Positions 10,722 to 21,999 of a stretch of 64,000 nucleotides of DNA are shown piece by piece; the first letter of the stretch is position 1; every line of letters starts with the position of its first letter. Under the pieces are notes generated by a model. The model made no database searches, had not been told where the DNA came from, and worked only from the letters and a program-made list of their open reading frames with translations. Source of the DNA: Hyposmocoma kahamanoa (lineage: Eukaryota > Arthropoda > Insecta > Lepidoptera > Cosmopterigidae); the NCBI RefSeq assembly GCF_003589595.1, contig NW_020653200.1, positions 1,295,375 to 1,359,374 on the forward strand. Direction: 5' to 3'. Made by a program: the position numbers and the translations under genes.

Positions 10722-11207
10722 TAAGACTGCTTTTACCCAGGACAACAGTGATAACAAACGTTTCTGTAATTTCTATTTTCAACTACAAAATCAGCAACAA
10801 TAGTACCCGAAAAGCGTACATTGGTCGCGGCAGCAACAGCTGATATTAAGTCGACCTACAAGTTCACCAGGGGCTCGCCCCGCGATCTGTGATACACAGT
10901 ATATGTACATAAACTTAAAGTAGACACGGCCTAGGCGTTAGCAACAGTCAGTATTGGTGTTGATGTAATACGAACTACTAACTAGGCGACTTTAAGACGA
11001 TCCAAATACGAGAAAAGTCATTAGATAATTTAGAAAAAATAGAATAAGTATACTACGAAATCAACTTGTTGTTGAAAGAAATGTTATACATATATTATGT
11101 ACATTTTCCTAACATTCAATGTGTCTGACTCGATATTATTCGTTTACCACGTCTGACTAGCAGCATTAGGTCATAAAATTCAGTGGTTTACCACAAACTT
11201 TTTTCTT
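10722..11207. other. No gene seen
   Basis: No recognised repeat or exon. Confidence 0.4.
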
Positions 11208-11470
11208 TTTTTTTATGATACCGAGTGGCGGGACGAACAAGTCGTGCGTCTGGTGGTAAGCCATACGCCTATCCATAACAGTTGTACTGCCATTCAGAGC
11301 TTTAAATAGCAAAGATCTTATGAGCACTGCCACTGCGCCCGTCACATTGATACATTAGTTGACAAGTCCCATGTGCGTGTAATTTCACCAGCACCATTAC
11401 CCTTCTAAACCGGAACGCAGTAATGCTCACAAGTAAAGGTGGCAGTACTTCCCTGGACGAACTCTTCAAC
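11208..11470 (-). repeat. Family A repeat, near full length
   Basis: Minus-strand copy with the GGGACGAACAAGTCGTGCG end after an A/T-rich tail and the GCTTTAAATAGCAAAGATCT landmark. It reads on to CAGTAATGCTCACAAG and the GGCAGTACTTCCCTGGACG 5' part. Confidence 0.75.
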
Positions 11471-11943
11471 GAACTTTTAGAATACAAAAGACATCTGCTT
11501 ATACAAAGGAACAATACCAAAAAAGTGAAAAGGACGACGACAATTAATAAAAAATAACATAACAATATGTAATACGACACCGCTGCTTGGATTTGTGAGG
11601 TTTAATTCATGACGTGGATAGTACGCGCCGGTTACAATCCCATGATCGGACATAACAATCTACGTCACTGAAGACACAATATAACGATACCAAATGTCGT
11701 ACTACAAAATGTTTGTCTACTCGTATCGTAAATTAACAGTGTTCAGGCAGTAAACATCATAAAAAGCGCGATAACTACACACTACGTTCTTACTGGTCAA
11801 CTTTACATTAAAATAAAAAAATGTTTGCGACCTCGGCAGCATAACGAGAGTTATGACTTGTTCGAACTGCAGAACTTTTTTTAAATTTCATTTCATGTTC
11901 GTAATGAATTTTTTCGAATCTAAATCGCGTATTTGTTTATTTT
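11471..11943. other. No gene seen
   Basis: AT-rich, nothing recognised. Confidence 0.4.
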
Positions 11944-12470
11944 TAACCGACTTCAAATAAAAGGAGGAGGTTATACGTTTGATACTTACGTATGATATTT
12001 TATGTATATTTTCAGATATCTCCGTCAATTGTGGACCGATTTTGAAAATTCTTTTTTGTTTAAAAGGGCGCGCTCTCGTGGTGGTCCCATTGACACCAAG
12101 TCAGAATTTAAAGAGGGGATCCCATGAAAACCGAAGGAAATCCTCAAATTTTATAGGCATGTTCGTGTATTCACCAATTTCTCCATTGATTGGGCACCGA
12201 TTTTGAAAATTCTTTTTTTATTTAAAAGGGTGTACTCTCGAGGTTGTCTCTGATGCTGTTCCGGGTTCATTTCGGCTATCACAAATTACTATTACACACA
12301 CGTACACAATACATGTAATCAACAAATCACCGTCACCATGACAGCTAGAAAAGAAAATATAAAATGTGCAAAACACTCCCGTTGTCACCAAGAAGTCACA
12401 ATCAGATGAGGCGATCCCATGGAAATAAAAAAGCCGATAAGCACTGTTGAGGTCGGTTTTTTCTTTTCAA
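11944..12470 (+). repeat. 'ACCGACTTC' dispersed repeat E, full copy
   Basis: Starts AACCGACTTCAAATAAAAGG with GGAGGAGGTTAT and ends in the inverse TGTTGAGGTCGGTTTTTT, so it has short terminal inverted repeats. Inside are GACCGATTTTGAAAATTC, GGTGGTCCCATTGACACC and GGGGATCCCATG, a wording common to many insect genomes. There is no coding capacity. It gives the undisturbed version of the site into which the Tc1-like element at 16556-18090 inserted (ACACAATACATGTAATCAAC at about 12305-12324). Confidence 0.7.
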
Positions 12471-12504
12471 TGAAAAAGTTACAATTATTAAACAGCAACG
12501 TTTC

Positions 12505-12635
12505 GGTCTTTTTAAAGGTGATAATCAGCATTGAAATGTTGGTTTGTTTGAAAAAATATACACACGCGATTTAGACCTGAAAATATACTTTCATTACCTA
12601 TAGCAACAATCGCGAAAACCTAAGAATTCCGTAAC
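12505..12635 (+). repeat. Penelope-like terminal-repeat fragment, copy 2
   Basis: Contains TTGGTTTGTTTGAAAAAATA, CACGCGATTTAGA, CTTTCATTACCTATA and CAATCGCGAAAACCTAAGAA in the order expected from 19290-19425 plus 18694-18757. It joins the two halves of that terminal repeat in one copy. Confidence 0.5.
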
Positions 12636-13261
12636 ATGATGAAAATTGACGCTACTAACAGAGAACAAATCGAGATTCTTCTTGTAAAGCAGACAGATTA
12701 ATAAAATATGACCAGAGTTTGAGTAGAGCATTTAGTCTAACGTAAATTTGATGCCATTGAATTAAATAATTAATCATATACTTTGCAAATTAAAGTATCA
12801 ATGTAGCTATGTAGTTACATCTATAAAAATAAATCTGTTGTGCAATACTATACAATGTAAAACAGGAATCTATAGTTTGGCAGCTACGCAAAATGACAAG
12901 GTTTCTGTCTCCAAGAGATGTAAACGCTTTTAGTTGTTTCGCAACTTCGTGATTAATGCTGAATTGCTGAAGGACTTTGCATCTGGAAGCGGAATCAGGA
13001 AGCAATAAAGAATTCCAGTTATAATGTACAATTTTTCTTGGTTGAAAGTATACTCGTAGTAGTACTTATAAGAAATTAATTGCGTCGGGTAAGTACAGGG
13101 TTAAGAGCACGTCAAGCTTCATCAGAACGGTCCAAAGTACAAAGTGTCAAGCTTGACGTGCTCTTTACTGTACAAAGTTACTTAATCAGCATGAATAAAT
13201 GAGAATAAATAAATGAGCGAACACAAACAAGCTGCAATAATTTTAACCGATTTGCGTGAGA
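12636..13261. repeat. Unassigned sequence with a hairpin at 13093-13173
   Basis: The arms GTACAG..AAGAGCACGTCAAGCTT (13093-13119) and its inverse (13149-13173) share a perfect 17-bp core with a loop of about 29 nt. No element ends or gene are recognised around it. Confidence 0.4.
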
Positions 13262-13412
13262 CTGATGGTAAGCTACACGCCTTTTTTTTTCGTCTCCAAC
13301 AGTTACAATGCCACTCAGCTCTTTAAATCGCAAAGATCTGCGGCGCACCACTACTGCGCCCGTCACCCTGAGACAAGTTGACAAGTCCCATGTGCCTGTA
13401 ATTCCACCAATA
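13262..13412 (-). repeat. Family A repeat, partial
   Basis: Minus-strand copy covering the CTTTAAATCGCAAAGATCTG to TAAGTTGACAAGTCCCATG part. It is truncated on the 5' side of the repeat, with a T-rich patch (CCTTTTTTTTTTCG) replacing part of its end. Confidence 0.65.
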
Positions 13413-15597
13413 TATGTAATTCCACAAACTTTTGAAATCGGTTTTACTCTCGTAACAATGTATTCTATATGAACACATTTTGAGCTTGATGCCTTACACA
13501 CATTAGCAATAAAAGCGGAAAAATGTTTTTCAGCAAAACAACCATTAGCACTTCACTATTTTGGCGAATCGGCACAAAGCTGTCAAAGACGTCGTCGTCG
13601 CTGCAGATTATCATGACCAAACTACACAAACATTTCTTTCACGAAACGCACACACACACACATAAGAGCATGTTGACCTATTTGTTGTCACAACATTTCT
13701 TGAATAAATTCTCATGAAAAACTGGCACGGGCTATCATCTGAGGACAGTACTCGTTATGTCTGTTATGTGAAATACAAAGAAGCAATGTTTTTCAACAAT
13801 TGTGTGTAATTTGTCTTGAGACTTTCTGCCTTTTTGTGGAAATTTGCTCTTAGTTGACGGACTGATTGTCACAAACTTGTTTTCTCAGGGCCGACAAAGC
13901 AAGCAAAATAAAAGATGTTCACGACGGAAGACGTCCTGTGCATGTTGTAAGTTTTACGGTAACCCAAGAGGATTGTGATATAACCAAAAACTTATTTTTA
14001 ACATGTTATTGACATAATATTTATCACAGCAACTATCTCTTTCGTACGATTTTCATATTGACTTCGTTCTGTCACGTTTAATAACATACATAGAGATGTA
14101 AGGACTGAAATCGATATCGACAGTAATAAAAGTGTGAAATTTTCATATATCGTTAAGTGATATGTAAGTAATCTTAAATAACATGTACCTATGCTATGTG
14201 AACAGACCAGTCAACTCTGTCCCTAGTTCTCCTATTATCTTTATTGTGCGCGTTGATTAAATCAAATAAATGGTTAAAATAAGATATCATATTACTTCCC
14301 TGTTATTCCACGGCTCTTCTCTAAGAGAGTCACCACTTGCGCTCGGAACGCCGAGGCAAAGCGCACAACATCTTTTTCGCTCTTAATGCGTGGGAAATAC
14401 AGCTATTTTCTGCCGGCTTAAGCCGATTCCTAGTCAATAAGTGAGTTGACTCCCTATAGAGCCCTATTTAATTGCACAATACCTACTAGCAACACTTTTA
14501 TCTGTAAAATCTAAGTTACAACCCGTAAGAAGAACTTTGTTGTATTTCATGTTATACGGAGAGCTTATTATTTCTTCGCGCGCAGCAAACAGAAAATAAG
14601 AACACGTTTAAATGATTGATTTAATTTAATTTAATTGATTTAATTTAATTGATTGTTGCCTCCAGAACTCCCACAAATACAAGCACGAATGGAACGTCAT
14701 CATCAACATACTATCTTCGAATGTTATGAATTCTTTGATCAATTCTGTATCTACAGAACCTGAATATCTTTAAGACGGAGTGAACAGACATCTCATGAGC
14801 AAAGTACAGTTCTCTTGTTTAATATATCAAAAGTGAGACCCAAAGATATTGGTATTATATGTATATAATGTCATCGCTTTATTCTTCAGATTTAATTACC
14901 ATGTAGATAATCAGTAATTATAAATGGTAATTATAATCTTTTCATGGTAAATATGTCTGAATAATGAAGCAACTCATGTTATTATAATATCGACTGAACT
15001 TCACTTAGGTAAGTTCGTTTGATCACGTATAGTTGACTAATTAATGTTATGCATTCTCAGAAGCAGTAAAACCTCTGCAACTTCATCTGGTTTAATAAAC
15101 TGGTACACTAATTCTTGGGAAGTAGATACTTTCACGGCAGTGATTGGAGACTCTGTGGTCGGTCTAATGAAGTAAATCAAAACCAGAGTATATTTATACA
15201 CAAAACTGAGTTAGGGCATTCACACATGTGAAAACACTTGCGATTTTTGTGACGCGGCTTTATTGTTTCCTGTAGTTCAGTCTTTAGAATTTCGGTTGTT
15301 TTTATGTCAGTTCGAAGCTTGATAACGACGTAATAATTGCCTTGCGAACCCGGTATTTACGTTTATTACCTTTATGTAGGCATTAGAAACGTTTATACAT
15401 TAACGTAGCAATACATATTACCAACGTACCGCGGTGATCTAATGTAAATAGCAATTGTTGACTAGCTTCATCTGCACTATCTAGATAGGAACGTATATGC
15501 AGATATCGACGTACATATAATCGATTATCAAGAAACCAAATTCAGTTACATCGATAGGAAACGATCAATGGGATTAAAGGAGTATCCAACACGCATC
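13413..15597. other. No gene seen; simple repeats
   Basis: About 2.2 kb of AT-rich sequence. Holds a (CA)n run near 13650 and a short TTTAATTTAATT tandem near 14620-14655. Frames of 60-70 codons have no recognisable content. Confidence 0.4.
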
Positions 15598-15770
15598 AGG
15601 GACGTGCCCGGGACGTGGACGGGGCGTGCTAGTTTGTATGAACTGCGGGCCCGTCCCGGCGCCGGCCCGGACACGGATATGTGTGAACAAGTTCATACAA
15701 AGTACACGCAACGACATTTTTTGGAGCCCCTGATAGAGCACGGGCCGTCCACGTCCCGGGCACGGCCCGG
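15598..15770. repeat. GC-rich foldback element with nested hairpin
   Basis: The outer arms 15604-15630 and 15737-15763 pair over 27 positions with two mismatches (core GTGCCCGGGACGTGGACGG). An inner pair, TTTGTATGAACT at 15633-15644 and its inverse at 15690-15701, nests within. G+C is far above the surroundings. It looks like a short foldback transposon relic. No target duplication was identified. Confidence 0.5.
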
Positions 15771-16377
15771 ATATGTGTGGATAGACCTTAATGATACCTG
15801 TTTCGTGTTGCTTTGCATAATTCTGACGTGAGATTTTAGCAGTGTTTTATTTTTAAATAACTTTTGATTGATGGAAATTGTTGTTGACATATCCGGAGAT
15901 TTGTTAAAATAATACTTAAATGAAAATTTAAAAAAGTTCCGATACCAAAAAGTATAGATACTACAGAAAGTCAAGAAAGTCACCATTTGGCTAACCACTA
16001 GACAAAACTAATTTAAAAACCCCAAACACCATAGTACTACTCTGTACGCTCACTTCCCGACGCCGAAAAACGGCGTTGCTCCAGTTCCCAAATTCCTACG
16101 CGACAGGAGTCAGCTGACCAGTCAAATATAGCTATAAGCCTTCGCGATTAAATTAGCCTTCAAATAAAAAACCGCTTTGAGATTAGTTTGGGAGCTACGA
16201 TGCCATAGACTAACATATACAGAAATACAGACAAAGGGTTCAAACTTATAAGTCCTCTCTTTTTGCGCCGGGGTTAAAAAATAGATACCATCATTTGATC
16301 TAACAAGATTTACAGAAGGAAACGAATAAGTAAACTATACGCACAAATCAATAGGTTACTTGATATAATTGTAACTT
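15771..16377. other. No gene seen
   Basis: Nothing recognised apart from a small GCCGAAAAACGGC hairpin near 16061. Confidence 0.4.
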
Positions 16378-16555
16378 TATCACTGAAAAAAAAACTGACC
16401 TCAAAAGTTTGCTTATCGGCTTTTTTCGATTTCCATGGGATCCCCTCGTCAGATTCTGATTTCTTGGTGACAACGGGACTGTTACGGACTCCTTTGTATA
16501 CTTTATACTTTTTTTTCTGGTTATCATGGTGACAGTGATTTGTTGATCACATCTA

Positions 16556-18090
16556 CACACATCAAAAAAAGTTTGCGATCACTTCGAAAAACTGAAATCT
16601 TTTTTGTTACTGTAGATTATATTATGATTTAAAAATTAAAAATAAATTAGAACAAAATTAAAATATTTAAAAATAAATTAGAACATAAAACAATGACCCC
16701 GTTCAATTGTTTTTTCATATAATCCTAGCTTACGCTCATTCAGAAATCTGATTTAGTCAATTATAAGCGATTTAAGATATTTTTCGCGGAAAGTTGTGAT
16801 TGAAAAAATGCCAAGAGGATTATCAGAGGTTTTACGAGCTAGAATAGTAACTTTGAGGGAAGAAGGATACACCACGAGAGTAATAGCACGCAGACTTGCT
16901 ATATCCCAATCCTGTGTCGTGGCTGCGTTGCAGAGGTATCACGGAATGGGGAATTTAGCTGACCGACCCCGCAGCGGTCGCCCAACTGTTTTGACAGCTG
17001 CCCAAAAGCGCTATATTAGATTGCTGGCAGCCCGTGATCCAACAATCAACGCCACTAAAATAAAAGCAGAAGTCAGGGCCGCCTCTGGGCTTGAAGTTAG
17101 CACGCAGACCGTTCGCAATTGCTTGCACCAGGCTGGATTACGAGCACGGAGGTCTTGGCGAGCTCCGCTCAATTCCCGGCAACGTCAACAACGAAGATTG
17201 CAGTGGGCTAGACTTCGGCAAAATGAAGAAGGTGAGGACGAAAACATTTGGCAAAACTGTCTCTTCGTTGACGAATCCCGAATCAGCACTCATCCAGATA
17301 ACCGACGTGTCCGTGTCTGGAGAAGACCAGGCGACCGTGAAAGACAAAGAACTGCCACTGGAACAGTTCAGCAAATCGGTGTCCTTTTGGGGTGGCATTA
17401 TGATTGGAGCTAGAACGCCTTTGATCCCGTATCGGGGCTTCATGACAGCAGACATGTACAAAGCAGTTGCTATTGATGATATCGTCAGACCATTCCGAGT
17501 AAACCATGGGCACCAATTTGTACTGGTCGATGATAATGCGCCCGCACATCGAGCTCAACGAGTCAATGCTGCTCTTCAAGAATACTATATCACACGATTA
17601 GACTGGTCTGCCGGCTCGCCCGACTTAAACCCAATAGAGCACGCGTGGGATGCTCTTAAACGAGCAGTATGGAACCGTGAGCCACGTCCCCAAACAGTTC
17701 CAGAGCTCAGGGAAGCCGCTATTGAAGAATGGGATAGGTTACTCCAGGAAATGCTGGATAACTTGATCCTCAGCATGCCCAGGAGGATCTTCGCATGTAT
17801 TCGAGTCAGGGGAGGAGTTATTTTATATTGAATTCACACCTTTTAATAATAAATTGTTGTTTAAGTTTAATTAAACAGTCTTTTTCTTTCTATGAAATTT
17901 CTATCACTATTACATTATGATTAATGGCTCAATTTTTAAAATAAACAATAAAAAATAGTTTTATATTTTAATTTCAAACAGGGTATTCCTATTTAAAGAA
18001 AGCATACAATATAGATTTTTTCTTGATAAAGTTAAATTTAAAGAATTATAGGAGCTTATGCTATTGATCGCAAACTTTTTTTGATGTGTG
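16556..18090 (+). mobile_element. Tc1-like DNA transposon (1535 bp), copy 1
   Basis: Perfect 26-bp terminal inverted repeats (16556-16581 and 18065-18090) begin CACACATCAAAAAAAG and are flanked by TA at 16554-16555 and 18091-18092. It encodes a DD34E transposase on the plus strand, broken by a frameshift. It sits inside an ACCGACTTC repeat. Identical ends suggest a fairly recent insertion; the broken frame suggests it is now non-autonomous. Confidence 0.9.
16808..17831 (+). pseudogene. Tc1-like DD34E transposase, frameshifted
   Basis: About 340 aa in two frames. The first runs from ATG 16808 (MPRGLSEVLRARI): two helix-turn-helix units joined by a GRPT-type linker, a second HTH_Tc3-like region, then the first catalytic Asp in LFVDESRIS. 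The reading switches near 17375-17385. The second frame holds WGGIMIGARTPL, the second Asp in VDDNAPAHR and the Glu of SPDLNPIEHAW, with 34 residues between them. It ends at TGA 17829-17831. Enzyme of cut-and-paste transposition at TA sites. A single small indel separates it from a full frame. Other overlapping frames are shadows. Confidence 0.85.
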
Positions 18091-18468
18091 TATTGTGTCA
18101 AGTGAAAAGTCGACTTTTATTTGCGGAAAATGTTTTTTTATTTGTGATAGACAAACCCGGAACATCATCATCGACATCAGGGACCACCTCGACTATATCC
18201 TTTCAAACAAAAAAGATTTTTTAAAATCTGTCCACAATTGATGGAGAAATCGGTAAGTACCTACACTGACACGCCTATAAAATTTGTAGATTTTCCTTGA
18301 TTTCCATGGATCCCTTTATCAGATTCCGACTTGGTGACAATGGGACCACGGGAGTGCACCATTTAAAAAAAAAGAATTTTATTTTTTAACAAAAATCGAT
18401 CCACAATTAATGGAGAAATCGGAAAACACACATACAGCCGATTTTTTGAAGTCGGTTAAAAAAACAAT

Positions 18469-18693
18469 AACCAAAATTGATCTTAATTATATATCGTTAC
18501 TTTTTACATTCCCGATAGATAGTGAACACTTAAACGAAATAATATATTTACAATTGACAGATTGGGACTTTTTAAAATCTAAGTTGTAAAACGATATTGT
18601 ATCAGTGATAACGTAGAGTTGGTGTTATGATAGTGGGGAGTGACATTGCAAAGAAAGAGTTAATTTTTTTTACGGCTTAACTACACTACATTA
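18469..18693. other. No gene seen
   Basis: Short AT-rich spacer between the E repeat and the Penelope-like remnant. Confidence 0.4.
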
Positions 18694-18757
18694 CGAGTTC
18701 TTAGGTTTTCGCGATTGTTACACATAGGAAATGAAACTATTTTTCCGGATTTAAATT
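18694..18757 (-). repeat. Inverted Penelope-like terminal-repeat piece
   Basis: GAGTTCTTAGGTTTTCGCG and GGAAATGAAACTATTTTTCC are the inverse of blocks seen at 12505-12635 and 19290-19425. The piece lies directly upstream of, and opposite in orientation to, the terminal repeat that follows the GIY-YIG remnant. Confidence 0.55.
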
Positions 18758-19049
18758 TGGACAAACAAAGCGAAGTATTTGTACCCGCGTCAAAGAACAT
18801 ATAGCTGATGTCAAACACCGTCGCGTAAACAAGTCTGCAGTCTGCGAGCATGTCATGGATAAACCTACACATTCAATGAAGTTTGACAAACCCCAGGTCC
18901 TTGCAAAAGAAGTCCGTTATCTGCCCAGGATGCTGAGAGAGGCCATTGAAATTAAAAAACATCCTAATTTCAACAGGGAAGATGGTTTCTCCGTACCACC
19001 AGTTTGGGATCCAGTATTTCCTCTAATGAAAAATCCCAAACAGACATAA
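18758..19049 (+). pseudogene. Penelope-like element, C-terminal GIY-YIG endonuclease remnant
   Basis: From about 18758 one frame reads GQTKRSICTRVKEHIADVKH, then VCEHVMDKPTH, REAIEIKKHPNFNREDGF and WDPVF to the TAA at 19047-19049. The R..EH..D, CEH..D..H and REAIEI.KHP.NFNREDG run is characteristic of the C-terminal endonuclease of Penelope-like retroelements. The reverse transcriptase part and the N-terminal GIY-YIG strand are missing, so this is a 5'-truncated copy, as most genomic copies of such elements are. Confidence 0.8.
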
Positions 19050-19219
19050 GACTGCAGTACCTACTAATTAATATGTTTTAGTTTATTTTAGTTTATTAAT
19101 AATAAATTAAACTTAATAAAAATTCATTCAATAAAATAATTTGTAAAACTTAATGTAGCGTAAATTGGAATGTTTTCTTTGTAAAATTAAAAATAAGGTA
19201 TTTAATTAATAACTATTGT

Positions 19220-19275
19220 AACTATAGTGGAAAAAATAGGGTGGTTTAACTATAGTGGAAAAAATAGGGTGGTTT
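19220..19275. repeat. 28-bp tandem duplication
   Basis: Two exact 28-bp units (19220-19247 and 19248-19275) starting AACTATAGTGG and ending GGGTGGTTT. It lies between the Penelope-like remnant and its following terminal repeat. Confidence 0.9.
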
Positions 19276-19289
19276 GCATTAATATTAGA

Positions 19290-19425
19290 CATAACTGGTT
19301 GAAGACTGTACCACCTCAGTCAACCGTGACCATGGGACCTGTAAAGGGTAAACGTCGGTTTGTTTGAAAAAACAAATATACGCGATTTAAATCCGGAAAA
19401 ATAGTTTCATTTCCTATACACTTAT
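19290..19425 (+). repeat. Penelope-like terminal repeat downstream of the remnant
   Basis: Holds CAACCGTGACCATGGGACCT, GGTAAACGTCGGTTTGTTTG, ACGCGATTTAAATCCGG and the inverse of GGAAATGAAACTATTTTTCC. Relative to the piece at 18694-18757 it is inverted. Confidence 0.55.
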
Positions 19426-21130
19426 ACACTACATTAATTATTTTTTTGTCTCCATCATTAGACCAATTAAAAAGTGCACAATATTATGCCAAACAAGATA
19501 TTTTTTCTGTCATAAATGTATATGAACTCTTTAATAAGACCATTTATTTTGCCTGAAATCTGAAACTATAATCGTAGTTAATTAACCTTCTGCTTTTATC
19601 AAAGTTGTTTATAAAAATGACGTTTCAAATTCCCAAGTAACTTCTTATCTAACTGGTGAAATAATTACAGCCGCATAAGAATGTTAATAATTATGTGTCA
19701 ATTGTTAATGACTACATGAATTTATAAATTATTAAAAATTATAATTAAATTATATTAAGGTAAATATTTGTCGACAAAAACCCAAAAGAGTTTGCGGCAC
19801 AGTTGTTAAGTAATCACTTCAAGGAAGTTTTAACAAGGTACGGATAATTAAGACTACATTTGCTAATTGACCCAAATTCTAGTTATTTCTAAGCGGTTTA
19901 TTTTTAAAGTATCATTATTACAAGCACATTCTATTCATTGGATATTACTGTACTTTGCAAAATCAACAGCAAATAAATTTATATATAAAAAGCATTTGAA
20001 GTTTATTATTTCTGATGTCTCTCTTTGTTAGATAAAATACCAAACTATCTGGTAAGTTTCATCTAAAAATAATTTACAACAAAAATATACCTACCTCATT
20101 GAAAAATTAAACAGACAAAAGTTCTATTACTACACATGTCATTTAGGCATGCGCTAGCGTCGGTGCCATTATATGGCCCGTCGCCAACCGTGAACCGGTT
20201 ACAACCAGATCGTTTAAAACACAATTACTGTCCATTGTCGAAATAAATCAACATGATGTGATCCATCGCTTGGCATATAAATATCATATGATAACCATTG
20301 CCTGTGACTTTGTTATTGGGACTGGCTTATACCGTCTTGGTAACATTGGCCGTGACCTCTAGGCGTTGCTAATCGGTTGTGCACACTGCGATTGCAATTT
20401 GCCTGTTTTTTGTTTTATTTCACGGCAACCTTTCGATATGTTTGTACGTCACAGGCGTTCAGACGATAATCATGCGAGTGAACGCCTGTGATGTGATGCT
20501 ATTATGACGTTTCATGTCCCAAAAACGAAAAATATATAAAAGGAATGATTTAAGACAGTTATAAAAATACAAGTTTCCAACTGAGTGAGTTGTTTTGGAT
20601 AGGTCTTTACAAATGCAAGAAAAGCACTTCAAATTTGTGAGTCATTGCCAGAGTCGTATTTTGGGCTTCCCTGTTTTAAAACGGCTTTGCTACGAATACA
20701 AAGAAATAATGATTATATTATTCTTTCAATTAAATCTATAACGAATTGTAGCTAAGAACTCTCTGATCAAGTGCATATAGCACTTTTGGCTTACATAATT
20801 TAAACGTATGAAGGTCAAACGTGATTAGGTCGAGTTAAGTACCGCGTCCGACACAATCATCTTCAGCAGGTTTAGTTCCATAAAAAAGGCGAATTAGCAA
20901 TCCCAGACATAAACACATATTACAATTTAAATACGTTAAGTCGGAGGTGACGACAACATTCAATGTACCTACCACGCGCATCGCAGACGACTTACTAGAA
21001 CATAAAGACAGGTTGGCAACTGTACAAACAGGCGTCAAATGACGTTTGGGCGTGTCGCGTCGTCATCAGTGCGTTCGATTTGCGTTTCCAAGAAACGACG
21101 GCTCTTGTTACTATTTCTGAAGAGGGAGTT
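19426..21130. other. No supported gene; small hairpin at 20449-20491
   Basis: AT-rich to 20,100. The arms TCACAGGCGTTCA (20449-20461) and their inverse (20479-20491) form a 13-bp stem. 20820-21130 is less AT-rich and holds an initiator-like TCAGT near 21067, but no exon could be built. Confidence 0.35.
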
Positions 21131-21148
21131 AGGGTCAGTCAAATTGAA

Positions 21149-21440
21149 TTATGAGTACCAGTCTTGATGGCAACTAGTTCCATCCAGTTTTTCGTCTACT
21201 GTGGTGTTAAATAAAAGCCGTAGGGCGTCCAGACGTTTATCACGTTTAGAATTACTCCAAAGTAAGCACCCCAAGGTGCACAAAAGGAGTCTGTACGGCA
21301 CGGCGTTGCTTAACATTCCTTGAGCGAATAACTTACGCCGCGGGCAAATCTTTTCACTATCGATGGCAAGTGTTATATTATTTATATAAAAAGTATATGC
21401 CATCAATACGACAAGAAGAAGAATTACTAAGGGATGAATC
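21149..21440 (-). other. Unrecognised minus-strand frame with a hydrophobic segment
   Basis: An open frame (ATG at 21406 or slightly upstream) encodes about 85-100 aa. It starts with a hydrophobic stretch (PLVILLLVVLMAYTFYI), then a basic region (SEKICPRRKLFAQG), and has five cysteines. It has more varied composition than neighbouring chance frames. I do not recognise it. The sequence just upstream (ACCGGGAAGTGCGCGAAAC) may be repetitive. It could be a fragment of a membrane protein, a transposon or chance. Confidence 0.2.
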
Positions 21441-21999
21441 CAGTTTCGCGCACTTCCCGGTAACCGATTTCAATAACACTTGACAAACAGATGTAATTTC
21501 ACGAACTTTTGAGATCGGATTTTTTATAAACAAGTTATAATTATTCTTGCATAATAATTAAAAACGATAGCAATTGAGCAGTGGACTGAGCAGCAGGCAG
21601 CGGAGCGGCGGACGGAAAACACTTGTGAAAATTGTATAATAAATTTAAAACACGTTAGAGACTAAACACTTTCACAGCGAATAATAAAACAATGAATATA
21701 AAAAATATAAGTAAAAAATACAAAAAAAAGCAAAACTAATTGTAAATATAAAAATTACATTAAAAAAAAGTATAAGACAAAGATCTGTCGCCAACAAGAA
21801 TGATAAAGGATGTTTGTACCATTGAAAAGGCAATATTTCAGGAAAATCTAACACAGTTACCTACAGTTAAAACAATGGTCAATTCATATTCATTTTAAAT
21901 AATCACGTTACGTAAGTGACACATATTAATATATTATAACAGCTAAACTAAACATGACTTCACTTACACTAACGATGTAATCATTACCTCACTCTACGG
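21441..21999. other. No gene seen
   Basis: AT-rich with A-rich tracts; nothing recognised. Confidence 0.4.

Larger units (their letters stand above)
16378..18468 (-). repeat. 'ACCGACTTC' dispersed repeat E, split by a Tc1-like element
   Basis: Minus-strand copy of the family at 11944-12470. Its left part is 16378-16553 and its right part is 18093-18468, ending TTTTGAAGTCGGTTAAAA. The two halves are separated by the Tc1-like element, whose TA flanks rejoin to match the empty site in the other copy. Confidence 0.75.
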
